This document shows positions 9,201-18,721 of a stretch of DNA of 64,000 bases, piece after piece. The stretch is taken from assembly GCF_003967035.1 (NCBI RefSeq), contig NZ_AP018560.1, positions 2,713,501-2,777,500 on the forward strand, in the 5' to 3' direction. Numbering within the stretch: the first letter of the stretch is position 1; every line of letters begins with the position of its first letter. The notes beneath the pieces are model-generated. The model was not told where the DNA came from, did no database searches, and saw nothing but the letters and a program-made list of their open reading frames with translations. The stretch comes from Aerosticca soli (GTDB lineage Bacteria; Pseudomonadota; Gammaproteobacteria; Xanthomonadales; Rhodanobacteraceae). The position numbers and the translations under genes were made by a program.

Positions 9201-11024
9201 ATGACCGAGCCAAACCCCACCGTCGCCGAGGTGACCCGGCGTCTCGTCGAGCGCAGCCGCGCCACGCGCGCGGCCTATTTGCAGCGCATCGACGCCGCCG
9301 GACGCAGCGACGGGCCGCGGCGGGCCGCGCTGTCGTGCGGCAATCTCGCCCACGGCTTCGCCGCCTGCGCCGCGCCCGACAAGGCCGCGCTGCGCGAGGG
9401 TCGCGGGCCGAACCTCGGCATCGTCACCGCCTACAACGACATGCTCTCGGCGCATCAGCCCTACGAGCGCTATCCGGCACTGATCCGCGAGATGGCGCGC
9501 CGGCATGGCGCCACCGCGCAGGTCGCCGGCGGCGTGCCGGCGATGTGCGACGGCATCACGCAAGGGCGTGCGGGCATGGAGCTGTCGCTGTTCTCGCGCG
9601 ACGTGGTCGCCATGGCCACCGCCATTGCGCTCTCGCACGACATGTTCGACGGCGCGCTTTACCTCGGCATCTGCGACAAGATCGTGCCGGGGCTGTTCAT
9701 CGGGGCGATGAGCTTCGGCCACCTGCCCGGCGCGTTCGTGCCATCCGGGCCGATGCCGAGCGGCATTCCCAACGAGCAGAAGTCCAAGGTGCGCCAGGCC
9801 TACGCCGAGGGCAAGGCCACACGCGAGGAGCTGCTCGAAGCGGAAGCGGCCTCGTATCACGCGCCCGGCACCTGCACCTTCTACGGCACCGCCAATTCCA
9901 ACCAGATGCTGATGGAGATCATGGGCCTGCAGCTGCCCGGCTCCAGCTTCGTCGCACCGGACACGCCGCTGCGCGACGCGCTCACCGCCGCGGCGGTGGC
10001 GCGCGTGGCGGCGATGGCCGAGCCGAACGGCGCGGAGCATCTGCCGCTCGGCCGGCTGATCGACGAGCGCAGCATCATCAACGGCGTGGTCGGCCTGCAC
10101 GCCACCGGCGGCTCTACCAACCACCTGCTGCACCTGGTGTCGATGGCGCGCGCGGCCGGCATCGAGCTGCGCTGGGAGGATTTCGACGCGCTGTCCGCCG
10201 CGGTGCCGCTCCTGGCGCGGGTGTATCCCAACGGCTATGCCGACGTGAACCAGTTCCACGCCGCCGGCGGCATGGCCTTCCTGATCGACCAGCTGCTTGC
10301 CGCCGGGCTGCTGCATGCGGACGTGCACACCGTCGCCGGACCCGGGCTCGAACGCTATACGCAGGTGCCCGCGCTGGACGACGGCGGCGCGCTCAAGGGG
10401 TCGCCGGTCGCCAAGACCAGCGGCAACCGCGGCGTGCTGCGCGGCATCGACGAGCCGTTCCGCGCCGATGGCGGTCTGCGCCTGCTCGACGGCAACATCG
10501 GCCGCGCGGTGATCAAGGTTTCCTCGGTGCCGGAGGACCGCATGCTGATCGAGGCGCCGGCGGTGGTCTTCCACGACCAGGACGACGTCCGCCGCGCCTT
10601 CGAGCGTGGCGAGCTCGATCGCGACTTCGTCGCCGTGGTGCGCTTCCAGGGCCCGCGCGCGATCGGCATGCCGGAACTGCACAAGCTCACGCCCACACTC
10701 GCCGTGCTGCAGGATCGCGGCCACCGCGTCGCCCTGCTCACCGACGGGCGCATGTCCGGCGCCTCCGGCCGCGTGCCGGCGGCAATCCACGTGACCCCGG
10801 AGGCCGTCGCCGGCGGCGCGATCGCCAGGATCCGCGACGGCGACATGATCCGCCTCGATGCCGCGCATGGACGTCTGGACGTCCTCGTCGATGCGGACGC
10901 CTGGGCCGCGCGCGAACCCGCCACCGCCGATCTTTCCGCACACCAGCACGGGATGGGCCGCGAACTGTTCAAGCTGTTCCGCGACAACGCCATGAGCGCC
11001 GACCAGGGCGCAGGAGTGCTTTGA
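9201..11024 (+). CDS. edd: Phosphogluconate dehydratase
   Basis: The enzyme dehydrates 6-phosphogluconate to 2-keto-3-deoxy-6-phosphogluconate in the Entner-Doudoroff pathway. At 607 residues it matches the IlvD/EDD family, whose members carry an iron-sulfur cluster. Visible family blocks are [55 protein letters not shown] and [19 protein letters not shown]. The ATG at 9201 has only a weak GGA upstream and sits behind a T-rich tandem repeat, which could make translation distinctive. The stop is one base before the eda ATG, implying translational coupling. Confidence 0.96.
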   Translation: MTEPNPTVAEVTRRLVERSRATRAAYLQRIDAAGRSDGPRRAALSCGNLAHGFAACAAPDKAALREGRGPNLGIVTAYNDMLSAHQPYERYPALIREMARRHGATAQVAGGVPAMCDGITQGRAGMELSLFSRDVVAMATAIALSHDMFDGALYLGICDKIVPGLFIGAMSFGHLPGAFVPSGPMPSGIPNEQKSKVRQAYAEGKATREELLEAEAASYHAPGTCTFYGTANSNQMLMEIMGLQLPGSSFVAPDTPLRDALTAAAVARVAAMAEPNGAEHLPLGRLIDERSIINGVVGLHATGGSTNHLLHLVSMARAAGIELRWEDFDALSAAVPLLARVYPNGYADVNQFHAAGGMAFLIDQLLAAGLLHADVHTVAGPGLERYTQVPALDDGGALKGSPVAKTSGNRGVLRGIDEPFRADGGLRLLDGNIGRAVIKVSSVPEDRMLIEAPAVVFHDQDDVRRAFERGELDRDFVAVVRFQGPRAIGMPELHKLTPTLAVLQDRGHRVALLTDGRMSGASGRVPAAIHVTPEAVAGGAIARIRDGDMIRLDAAHGRLDVLVDADAWAAREPATADLSAHQHGMGRELFKLFRDNAMSADQGAGVL

Positions 11025-11025
11025 C

Positions 11026-11682
11026 ATGACGCCGATGCAAGACAAACAGACCCGTGTCGAGGCGGTGATGAAGCTCGCGCCGGTGATCCCGGTGGTGATC
11101 ATCGACGAGGCGCGCCACGCGGTGCCGATGGCGCGCGCGCTGGTCGCCGGTGGCATCCGCGCGATCGAGGTGACGCTGCGCACGCAGGCCGCGCTGGATG
11201 CGATCCGCGCGATCGCCGCGGAGGTGGAAGGCGCGGTGGTCGGCGTCGGCACCGTGCTCTCCGGGCATGACCTGGCCGCCGCCGAACGCGCCGGCGCGCG
11301 CTTCGCCGTCTCGCCCGGCGCCGCCCCCGGCCTGCTCGACGCCGCCGACGACAGCGCGCTGCCGCTGCTGCCCGGCGTCGCCACCGCGAGCGAGGCGATG
11401 ATCCTGCTCGAGCGCGGCTACCGGCACCTGAAGTTCTTTCCCGCCGTGCCGGCCGGCGGCGTCAAGCTGCTCGGCGCCTGGGCGAGCCCGCTGCCGCAGC
11501 TGCGCTTCTGCCCGACCGGCGGCATTGGCCTGGCCAACGCGCCGGATTTCCTCGCCCTGCCCAACGTGCTGTGCGTGGGCGGCTCCTGGCTGGTACCGCC
11601 GGAGCGGCTCGCCGCCGGCGACTGGGCCGGCATCGAGCAGCTGGCGCGCGAGGCTTCCATGCTGCGGCGCCCACACGCCTGA
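11026..11682 (+). CDS. eda: 2-dehydro-3-deoxyphosphogluconate (KDPG) aldolase
   Basis: The aldolase cleaves KDPG to pyruvate and glyceraldehyde 3-phosphate, completing the operon's pathway. It has 218 residues, normal for class I KDPG/KHG aldolases. The Schiff-base lysine is K136 in RHLKFFPA; E48 in IEVTLR is the expected acid/base residue; TGGIG near the phosphate site and GGSW at the C-terminal end also fit. Its ATG lies one base after the edd stop. No terminator is seen before the convergent tatD gene 17 bases later. Confidence 0.96.
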   Translation: MTPMQDKQTRVEAVMKLAPVIPVVIIDEARHAVPMARALVAGGIRAIEVTLRTQAALDAIRAIAAEVEGAVVGVGTVLSGHDLAAAERAGARFAVSPGAAPGLLDAADDSALPLLPGVATASEAMILLERGYRHLKFFPAVPAGGVKLLGAWASPLPQLRFCPTGGIGLANAPDFLALPNVLCVGGSWLVPPERLAAGDWAGIEQLAREASMLRRPHA

Positions 11683-11699
11683 ACGCGGGGCCCTGACCT

Positions 11700-12488
11700 T
11701 CAGCGCAGCCCAAAGAAGGCGATCGCGTTGGCCGTGCTGTGCGCGGCGGTGACCTCCACGCTCTCGCCGCGGTCGCGGGCGATCTCCGCGCAGATGTGGG
11801 CCAGATACATCGGCTCGTTGCGCCGGTGCGCGGGCGGCGGGCGCACCGTGCGCGGCAACAGATAGGGCGCGTCGGTCTCGATCATCAGCCGGTCGGCGGG
11901 AATCTCGCGCACCAGCTCGCGCAGATGCGTGCCGCGCCGCTCGTCGCAGATCCAGCCGGTGATGCCGATGTGGCAGCCTAAGTCCAGATAGTCGAACAAG
12001 GCCTCGCGGGTGTCGGTGAAGCAATGCACCACCGCGCCGGGCACGCGGTCGCGATAGCGCTTGAGCTGCGCCAGGAAATCGGCGTGCGCGTCGCGCTGAT
12101 GCAGAAAGAGCGGCAGATGCAGTTCCGCGGCCAGTTCCAGCTGGCGCTCGAACGCCGCGTGCTGTGCATCGCGCGGCGCATAGTTGCGGTAGTAGTCCAG
12201 GCCGGTCTCGCCGATCGCGCGCACGGCGCGGTCGCCCGCGAGCTCGCGCAGCCTCGCGTGGGTGGCCTCGTCGTAATCGAGCGCGTGATGCGGGTGCACC
12301 CCGGCGGTCGCCCACAGCATGCCCGGATGCGCGTGCGCCAGCGCAAGCGCCTGCTCGCTGCTCGCGCGGGAAGCGCCGGTGACCAGCATCCGCGTCACCC
12401 CGTGCGCGCGAGCCCGCGCGAGCACCGCGTCGAGATCCTGCCGGAACGATTCATGCGTGAGGTTGGCACCGATGTCGACGAGCTGCAT
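11700..12488 (-). CDS. tatD: TatD-family metal-dependent DNase
   Basis: The 262-residue protein is a TIM-barrel hydrolase of the TatD family, linked to 3'-5' exonuclease activity and DNA repair or quality control. Visible blocks are the metal site DIGANLTHESF at the N-terminus, TAGVHPHHALDYD, GETGLDYYRNYA, PLFLHQRDAHADF, VVHCFTDT and the C-terminal ETDAPYLLPRTVRPP. I start at ATG 12488 because MQLVDIGANL matches family N-termini; the frame stays open to 12593 but the extra residues look non-coding. Convergent with eda. TatD or a close paralogue such as YjjV/YcfH cannot be separated by eye. Confidence 0.9.
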   Translation of the reverse strand: MQLVDIGANLTHESFRQDLDAVLARARAHGVTRMLVTGASRASSEQALALAHAHPGMLWATAGVHPHHALDYDEATHARLRELAGDRAVRAIGETGLDYYRNYAPRDAQHAAFERQLELAAELHLPLFLHQRDAHADFLAQLKRYRDRVPGAVVHCFTDTREALFDYLDLGCHIGITGWICDERRGTHLRELVREIPADRLMIETDAPYLLPRTVRPPPAHRRNEPMYLAHICAEIARDRGESVEVTAAHSTANAIAFFGLR

Positions 12489-12577
12489 GGACATAAGCCG
12501 TATCGCCAAAAGCGCCATTATCCCCACCCGCAGGGCGCGCCACGAGGCTTGCGCGCCGCTACTTGGAAAAATGGAAA

Positions 12578-12606
12578 TTGTGGCGGGTGACAACCACTGC
12601 TATTAG
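12578..12606 (+). promoter_or_regulatory. Candidate promoter of the M4 metalloprotease gene
   Basis: TTGTGG (12578-12583), a 17-base spacer and TATTAG (12601-12606) give a plausible but weak sigma70 promoter 90 bases before the protease ATG in the 207-base tatD/protease spacer. Nothing else stands out in that spacer. Confidence 0.3.
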
Positions 12607-12695
12607 CTCAAGGCTTCCGCACGCCATGGGCGCAAGCGGAGAAGGCCGCAGACTCGGGGGCGGCATGGTCTGTCCACTACGAAGGGTTTGCACAC

Positions 12696-14282
12696 ATGCC
12701 ACGCAAACGACTCGCCGGCGCCCTGCTCGCCGCACTGGGGTTGACTATTCCGTTCGCAGCTTCCGCAGCGGTGTCCATCCGCATCCATGCCGGCAAGCTC
12801 GGCCAATCGCCCGACACCGATCTGCCCCGACGGCTCGGTCTGGATGCCGGCACCACCCTGACCGCGACGGCGCATGTGCGCACCGCGCACAACACGGTCA
12901 AGACGCGACTGCAGCAGCAATTCGCCGGCTTGCCGGTCTATGGTCGACACCTCGTGGTGGAACGCGCCACGGACGGCAGCATCGTCGGCGTGGAAGGCCT
13001 GGCTGCAGGCGGTCTGCCGCTGGATCTGCCAAGCACCCGGGCACGGCTCAGCGCGAGCCAGGCGCAGGCGGCCCTGAAGGCGCGCCTGGGGCACACGGCG
13101 CTGCCCAGCGAGGGCGAGCAGGGGACGCTCTTCATCTATCCGGATGCCGCCAAGGCGCGCCTGGTCTACCGCGTTTCCTACCGGGTCTGGGCCGGCAACC
13201 GGCTGTCGCGACCCACCGCGCTGGTGGATGCCAATTCCGGCGACATTCTGTCCACGTGGGAAGGCCTGACCACCGGCCGCCGCCCGCCCGATACCTCTAC
13301 GCCGGTGCCGGTGGAAGCCACCGGGCCCGGCGGCAACGAACTGACCGGGCTCTATCACTACGACGGCATCGGTGCCGGACATGAGCTTCTGCCCGCGCAG
13401 CGCACCGGCAATACCTGCTATCTGCAGGATGCCGACGTCAGCACCTACAACCTCGCCGGCGGTCAGCGGGTCGTGCAGTGGTCATTCGGCTGCGCGGGCA
13501 ACGATTCCACCCGCTGGGTGAGTTCGGGCGATGCCATCAACGGCGCCTTCTCGCCGGTGAACGACGCGCACCATTTCGGCGGCGTGGTGCACGACATGTA
13601 TCAGGACTGGTTCGGCGAATCGCCGCTGGTCACCGATGCCGGCACGCCCATGCAGCTGTCGATGTGGGTGCACTACGGCACCAACTACGAGAACGCCTTC
13701 TGGGATGGCAGCGAGATGGTGTTCGGCGACGGCGACCAGTACTTCTATCCATTCGTGGTGCTGGACGTGACCGGCCACGAGATCAGCCACGGCTTCACCG
13801 AACAGCACGCGGCTCTGGAATACGTCGGCCAATCCGGCGGCATGAACGAGGCGTTCTCGGACATGGCCGGCGAGGCGGTGAAGTACTACGACCGCGGCGT
13901 CAACGATTTCCTGGTCGGCGCCGACATGGTCAAGCCCGCCACGGTTCCTCTGCTCGGCATGCCGGCGCTGCGCGACATGTGCACGCCGAGCCGCGACGGC
14001 CAGTCGATCGACAACGCCGGCGCCTATTACGACGGGCTGGACGTGCATTACTCAAGCGGCGTGTACAACCGCGCCTTCTGCACCCTGGCCAAGACCAGCG
14101 GCTGGAACACGCGCAAGGCGTTCGAAGTCTTCCACGATGCCAACGCGCTGTACTGGGGGCCGCGCGAGACCTTCGCCAGCGGCGCCTGCGGCGTGCAACG
14201 GGCCGCGGGTGATCGAGGTTACGGCGTCGCGGACGTGACCGCGGCGTTCGCCGCCGTCGGCGTGACCTGTCCTCAAATCTAA
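12696..14282 (+). CDS. Secreted M4-family (thermolysin-like) zinc metallopeptidase
   Basis: The 528-residue preproprotein has a signal peptide at residues 1 to about 25 (LLAALGLTIPFAASA). An FTP/PepSY-type propeptide follows to about residue 200, containing RQQFAGLPVYGRHLVVE-like text (KTRLQQQFAGLPVYG). The M4 catalytic domain occupies the C-terminal part. The zinc site is HEISH at 361-365 with the third ligand E385 in GGMNEAFSD, the exact M4 spacing, and a later DVHYSSGVYNRAF block matches the transition-state histidine region. Such proteases are processed after secretion and degrade extracellular protein. A GAAGGG-like ribosome site precedes the ATG. It is one gene away from the T2SS operon, a likely export route, which is inference. 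Confidence 0.93.
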   Translation: MPRKRLAGALLAALGLTIPFAASAAVSIRIHAGKLGQSPDTDLPRRLGLDAGTTLTATAHVRTAHNTVKTRLQQQFAGLPVYGRHLVVERATDGSIVGVEGLAAGGLPLDLPSTRARLSASQAQAALKARLGHTALPSEGEQGTLFIYPDAAKARLVYRVSYRVWAGNRLSRPTALVDANSGDILSTWEGLTTGRRPPDTSTPVPVEATGPGGNELTGLYHYDGIGAGHELLPAQRTGNTCYLQDADVSTYNLAGGQRVVQWSFGCAGNDSTRWVSSGDAINGAFSPVNDAHHFGGVVHDMYQDWFGESPLVTDAGTPMQLSMWVHYGTNYENAFWDGSEMVFGDGDQYFYPFVVLDVTGHEISHGFTEQHAALEYVGQSGGMNEAFSDMAGEAVKYYDRGVNDFLVGADMVKPATVPLLGMPALRDMCTPSRDGQSIDNAGAYYDGLDVHYSSGVYNRAFCTLAKTSGWNTRKAFEVFHDANALYWGPRETFASGACGVQRAAGDRGYGVADVTAAFAAVGVTCPQI

Positions 14283-14292
14283 AAAACCCGTC

Positions 14293-14315
14293 GCCGGCAG
14301 CCATGGCCTGCCGGC
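14293..14315 (+). other. GC-rich hairpin between protease and adhesin genes
   Basis: GCCGGCAG (14293-14300) pairs perfectly with CTGCCGGC (14308-14315) around a 7-base loop. There is no T-run. It may attenuate read-through or belong to the adhesin leader. Confidence 0.35.
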
Positions 14316-14384
14316 CGTTGCCTGCATTGCTTGCGACCGGCCCCGGCGGGGTCGCGTCCGCACGTTGCTCCCAAGGAGAGTCCT

Positions 14385-16844
14385 ATGAACAAGGTTTTCA
14401 GCAAGGTTTGGAATGCCCGCAAGGGCGCGCTGGTGGTGGCTTCCGAATTCGCCACGCAGCGCGGCAAGGGCGGGCGTACCGGCGCGGCCCTCGCCCTGGC
14501 CTGCGCAGCCGGTGCGGCAATGCTGTGCCCCGCCGGCCAGGCATGGGCCCAGACACAGGACCAGCCACCAACGCTGTGCACGCTCAGTGCCGGCACGGGG
14601 ACGGCCACCGGCACCAACGCCTTCGTCTGCGGCCCGGCGGCCTCGGCACAGGCCGGAGGCACTGCCCTGGGTGCCCGTGCCCAGGCCGCCGCCGAAGCGG
14701 TGGCGCTCGGGGATGGCGCCAGCGCCAGCGGCGAGGCGAGCACCGCGGTGGGCGGGGTCTATATCGACTACGACGGCACGCCCTATGCCACCTTTGCCTC
14801 GGTCTACGGCGCGACGGCGCTTGGTGCGGGAGCCGGTGCGGATGGAATCGACAGCACCGCAGTCGGCTCGCTGGCCTACGCGACCGGACAGGGCGCCTTC
14901 GCCGGCGGCAACAATGCCGGCGCCGCCGGTTACAACAGCGTGGCGCTCGGCGCCAACGCCCAGGCATCGGACCGCGGCAGCATCGCCATCGGCGGCGGCG
15001 ATGCCGATCCGGCCAACAACTACCTGGCCACCGAGGCGCAGGGCGAGGGCGCGATCGCGATCGGTTCGCTGGCCGCAGCCGAGGGTCGCGGCGCGCTCGG
15101 CCTCGGCTACCAGACCGTGAGCCTGGGTGACAACGCCAGTGCGCTCGGCAACGGCGCCTGGGCGCAGGGCGCGGGAGCCACCGCAGTCGGTGGCTCCGCC
15201 TATGCCGGCGCAGACACCGCCACCGCCATCGGCAACGATGCCGTGGTCGTCGGCGAGGGGGCCACGGCCGTGGGTGCCGGCGCCTATGCCGAAGGCGCCT
15301 ACGCGATCGGCATGGGATTGCAGTCGGGCGGCTATGGCGGCGCCATCGGCCTGCAATCCATCTCCATCGGACTCAACAGCGGTGCAACGAATGTCGGGGC
15401 CGTGGCCTTGGGAGGATTCAGCCTGGCGCAGGGACGGTTGTCCACTGCACTTGGCTACAGCGCGGCAGCCACGGGTACGACCGCGGTGGCGGTGGGGTAT
15501 GGAGCCCGGGGTACGGCCTCGAACGCCGTCGCCGTGGGCCAGAGTGCTCAGGCGACGGCTTCCAACAGCGTCGCCCTGGGCTCAGGCTCCGTGGCCAATC
15601 AAGCCAATACGGTATCGGTGGGGACTTCGTCGAGTCAGCGCCGTATCACCAACGTCGCCGCCGGCACGGCCGCGACCGATGCCGTCAACAAGTCCCAGCT
15701 CGACGCGGTGGCTGCGCAGGCGGGCCAGACCGACGCCAGCGCGGTGAAGTACGACGGCGCCGACAAGCGTGCGGTGACCTTCGCCGGTCCCACCGGCACG
15801 ACACTGCACAATGTGGCGGCAGGCACGGCGGCGACTGATGCGGTGAACAAGGGCCAGCTCGATGCGGTCAGCAGCCGCGTGGATGCCAACACCACGGCCA
15901 TCGGCGTGCTGGATGGACGCGTCACCGGCATCGAAGATCAAATCGGAGGCCTGCAGCAAGACACCGCGAAGCTGAGTGCCATCGGCGTCGATACGACCAA
16001 CGACGCCAGCGATCAGGCATCGGTGGCGGCGGGAAGCAGGGGCGTGGCCATCGGCGCCTCGGCCAAGAGCGGCGGTGACCACGCCACCGCCGTGGGCGGC
16101 GACAGTGAGGCGGCGGGCGCCAACGATACCGCCCTGGGTGGTCATGCCAGGATCGATGCCGACGGCAGCACGGCGGTCGGCGCCAACACCCATATCACGG
16201 CCGACGCCACCAATGCCGTGGCGGTGGGCGAGAGTGCCACGGTGTCGGCCGCCTCGGGCACGGCGCTGGGACAAGGCGCTTCCGCATCGGCACAGGGTGC
16301 GGTGGCGCTGGGCCAGGGCGCGGTCGCCGACCAGACGGACACGGTCTCGGTGGGCAACGCCGGCACGCAGCGCAGGATCGTCAACGTCGCCGCCGGCACG
16401 GCCGCGCACGATGCGGTCAACGTGGACCAGCTCGACGAAGTCACCCAGCAGGCGCTGGAGACCGCCAAGAGCTACGCCGACAACGGTGACGTGGCGACGC
16501 TGCAGCAGTCGCGCGCCTATACCGACAGCAAGTTCGCCAATACGGTCGGGCGCAGCGAGTTCGACACCTTCCGCAACCAGGTCGACGATCGCTTCCACGA
16601 CGTCGACCGGCGGCTGGATCGCGTCGGTGCGATGGGCACGGCGATGGCGCAGATGAGCATGAACACGGCGGGCCTCGCGGGCGACAACCGCATGGGCGTG
16701 GGCGCCGGACGTTATGGCGGCCAGTCGGCGATCGCGGTGGGCTACCAGCATGCCTTCCGCGACAATCGTGCCAGCTTCTCGGTCGGTGCCTCGGCTTCCG
16801 GCTCGGAGAGCTCGGTCGGCATCGGTGGCGGCTTCAGCTGGTGA
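14385..16844 (+). CDS. Trimeric autotransporter adhesin (YadA/Hia type)
   Basis: This 819-residue type Vc secreted adhesin starts at ATG 14385, 6 bases after a strong AAGGAG (14373-14378). The N-terminus MNKVFSKVWNARKGALVVAS is an extended signal peptide region typical of large autotransporters, followed by a hydrophobic core ending in GQAWAQ. The passenger is made of YadA-head-like repeats with recurrent A-x-G and ALG motifs. It is divided by three neck motifs (QRRITNVAAGTAATDAVN, LHNVAAGTAATDAVN and QRRIVNVAAGTAAHDAVN). A short coiled-coil stalk leads to the C-terminal YadA anchor ending in GIGGGFSW with terminal tryptophan. Predicted role: surface adhesion or autoaggregation. It sits between a secreted protease and the T2SS operon. 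Confidence 0.93.
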   Translation: MNKVFSKVWNARKGALVVASEFATQRGKGGRTGAALALACAAGAAMLCPAGQAWAQTQDQPPTLCTLSAGTGTATGTNAFVCGPAASAQAGGTALGARAQAAAEAVALGDGASASGEASTAVGGVYIDYDGTPYATFASVYGATALGAGAGADGIDSTAVGSLAYATGQGAFAGGNNAGAAGYNSVALGANAQASDRGSIAIGGGDADPANNYLATEAQGEGAIAIGSLAAAEGRGALGLGYQTVSLGDNASALGNGAWAQGAGATAVGGSAYAGADTATAIGNDAVVVGEGATAVGAGAYAEGAYAIGMGLQSGGYGGAIGLQSISIGLNSGATNVGAVALGGFSLAQGRLSTALGYSAAATGTTAVAVGYGARGTASNAVAVGQSAQATASNSVALGSGSVANQANTVSVGTSSSQRRITNVAAGTAATDAVNKSQLDAVAAQAGQTDASAVKYDGADKRAVTFAGPTGTTLHNVAAGTAATDAVNKGQLDAVSSRVDANTTAIGVLDGRVTGIEDQIGGLQQDTAKLSAIGVDTTNDASDQASVAAGSRGVAIGASAKSGGDHATAVGGDSEAAGANDTALGGHARIDADGSTAVGANTHITADATNAVAVGESATVSAASGTALGQGASASAQGAVALGQGAVADQTDTVSVGNAGTQRRIVNVAAGTAAHDAVNVDQLDEVTQQALETAKSYADNGDVATLQQSRAYTDSKFANTVGRSEFDTFRNQVDDRFHDVDRRLDRVGAMGTAMAQMSMNTAGLAGDNRMGVGAGRYGGQSAIAVGYQHAFRDNRASFSVGASASGSESSVGIGGGFSW

Positions 16845-16848
16845 GACG

Positions 16849-16880
16849 ACGGCCGGCCGGGCCAGCCTGGCCGGCCGTTT
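16849..16880 (+). terminator. Hairpin terminator after the trimeric autotransporter
   Basis: ACGGCCGGCC (16849-16858) pairs perfectly with GGCCGGCCGT (16869-16878), and inner pairs extend it further. Only three T residues follow, so termination strength is uncertain. Confidence 0.6.
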
Positions 16881-16980
16881 CGCCAGACAGCCGACATCAA
16901 GCGATCGCCAGGATGTGCTAACTAAGCATCTTGCGCCGGCGGGGGAACCGGCGGACGAATGGCTATTCGAGGTGGTTGGG

Positions 16981-18720
16981 GTGGGATCGACATCGGCGGC
17001 AGCGGCCTGGGTGGATTGCGTGGCGGGCACGGCGGACGGGCGCGAGGCCGCGGTGTGCGCGGCGCTGGTGGCGCGTGGGGCGTTGAAGGAAAGCGACCTG
17101 GCGCGCGCGCGGCGGCTGCACGAGGAAACGCCCGAAGGCACGCTCACCGCGCTGCTCGCGCGCTTGGGTCTGGTCGCCGAACGCGATCTCGCGCAGGCCT
17201 GGTCGGAGCTGCTCGGCGCGCCGCTGCTCGTCGCCGCCGAGGCGCCGGTGCTGGCGCCGCCGGAACTCGAAATCTCGCCGCGGTTCCTCAAGCAGCAGCA
17301 CGTGGTGCCGGTGCGCGAGGGCGAGGACAGCCTCGCGCTGGTGGTCGCCGATCCGGCCGACCCATACCCGCTGCAGGCGGTGGAGCTGGCCGCCGGCAAG
17401 CGGGTCGGCCTGCGCATCGGTCTGCGTTCGGAGATCGACGAACTGATCGAGCGCTACTACGGCAGCGGACGCTCGGCGATGGGCGCGATCGTGGAGAACC
17501 TCGACGGCAGCGCCGCCGAGGAAGAGGACGTCGAGCACCTGCGCGATCTCGCCTCCGAGGCGCCGGTGATCCGGCTGGTGAACCTGATCCTGCAGCGCGC
17601 AGTGGAGAGCCGCGCCTCGGACGTGCATGTCGAGCCGTTCGAGAACCGCCTGAAGGTGCGCTATCGCATCGATGGCGTGCTGCACGAGGTGGAAGCGCCG
17701 CCGGCCTCGAGCACCGCGGCGGTGATCTCGCGGGTGAAGATCATGGCGCGGCTCAACATCGCCGAGCGCCGGCTGCCGCAGGACGGCCGCATCCAGTTGC
17801 GCGTGCAGGGCAAGGAGCTCGACCTGCGCGTGTCCACCGTGCCGACCAGCTTCGGCGAATCGGTGGTGATGCGCATCCTCGACCGCGAGACGGTGGCCTT
17901 CGACTTCGCCGAGCTCGGCTTCACCGACGCCTTCCGCGCGCGCTTCGTCGACGTGCTGGAACGCCCGCACGGCATCCTGCTGGTGACCGGCCCGACCGGC
18001 TCGGGCAAGAGCACCACGCTGTACACCGCGCTCTCCAAGATCAACACGCCGGACGTGAAGATCATCACCGTCGAAGACCCGGTGGAATACCAGCTCGAGG
18101 GCATCAACCAGATCCAGGTGAAGCCGCAGATCGGGCTGGACTTCGCCAACGCGCTGCGCTCGATCATGCGCCAGGATCCGGACGTGATCATGATCGGCGA
18201 GATGCGCGATCTGGAAACCTGCCGCATCGCCATCCAGTCCGCGCTCACCGGCCATCTGGTGCTGTCCACGCTGCACACCAACTCGGCCGCCGGCGCGGTC
18301 ACCCGGCTGCTCGACATGGGCGTGGAGGATTACCTGCTGGGCTCGACCGTCAACGGCATCCTCGCCCAGCGGCTGGTGCGCCGGCTCGATCCGGCCACCG
18401 CGGTGCCCTATGAGCCCGCGCCGGAAGTCATCGAACAGTTCGAGCTGGAACGCCATGCGCAAGGGCAACCGATCCGCCTGTGGAAGCCGGTGCCGAGCGC
18501 GGCCAATCCAACCGGTTATCGCGGCCGTCGCGCGATCATGGAGTTCCTGGTGATGAGCGATGCGCTGCGCCGGCTGGTGATGCAGCGCGCCGACGCCGGC
18601 GCGATCGAGCGTCAGGCGCGCGCCGAAGGCATGCGCAGCATGTACGAGGACGGCATCGCCAAGGCGCTCGCCGGCATCACCACGCTGGAAGAAGTGCTGC
18701 GCGTGACGCAGGAGGGCTGA
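16981..18720 (+). CDS. gspE: Type II secretion ATPase GspE (XpsE-like)
   Basis: This cytoplasmic ATPase powers pseudopilus assembly. From GTG 16981 it has 579 residues; GAGGTGG (16969-16975) lies just upstream. GTG codons at 16915 and 16972 are alternatives and no in-frame ATG exists nearby. An N-terminal T2SSE domain contains GRSAMGAIVE, followed by SRASDVHVEPFENRLKVRYR. Walker A GPTGSGKS is at 337-344, followed by an Asp box near ITVEDPVEYQLEG, Walker B VIMIGEMRD and the His box LVLSTLHTNSAAGA. The C-terminal zinc module normally carries CxxC pairs before GYRGR; here the equivalent text reads LDPATAVPY and VPSAANPTGYRGR, with no cysteine. It is the first gene of the E-F-G-H-I-J-K-L-M-N-D operon. 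Confidence 0.94.
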   Translation: MGSTSAAAAWVDCVAGTADGREAAVCAALVARGALKESDLARARRLHEETPEGTLTALLARLGLVAERDLAQAWSELLGAPLLVAAEAPVLAPPELEISPRFLKQQHVVPVREGEDSLALVVADPADPYPLQAVELAAGKRVGLRIGLRSEIDELIERYYGSGRSAMGAIVENLDGSAAEEEDVEHLRDLASEAPVIRLVNLILQRAVESRASDVHVEPFENRLKVRYRIDGVLHEVEAPPASSTAAVISRVKIMARLNIAERRLPQDGRIQLRVQGKELDLRVSTVPTSFGESVVMRILDRETVAFDFAELGFTDAFRARFVDVLERPHGILLVTGPTGSGKSTTLYTALSKINTPDVKIITVEDPVEYQLEGINQIQVKPQIGLDFANALRSIMRQDPDVIMIGEMRDLETCRIAIQSALTGHLVLSTLHTNSAAGAVTRLLDMGVEDYLLGSTVNGILAQRLVRRLDPATAVPYEPAPEVIEQFELERHAQGQPIRLWKPVPSAANPTGYRGRRAIMEFLVMSDALRRLVMQRADAGAIERQARAEGMRSMYEDGIAKALAGITTLEEVLRVTQEG

Positions 18721-18721
18721 G

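Noticed and set aside
9174-11384. Long open frame (about 736 codons) on the minus strand opposite edd and eda
   Set aside because: It has Arg/His/Ala-rich, low-complexity text with no recognisable domain and lies antisense to two sure genes. It is a normal shadow of high-GC codon usage.
12489-12593. 35-residue N-terminal extension of TatD
   Set aside because: TatD proteins begin just before the DIGxNLTH motif; the extension lacks similarity and would consume the promoter region.
15582-17417. Minus-strand open frame across the adhesin 3' end and gspE 5' end
   Set aside because: It spans two real genes and their terminator, has no start context and shows only low-complexity residues.
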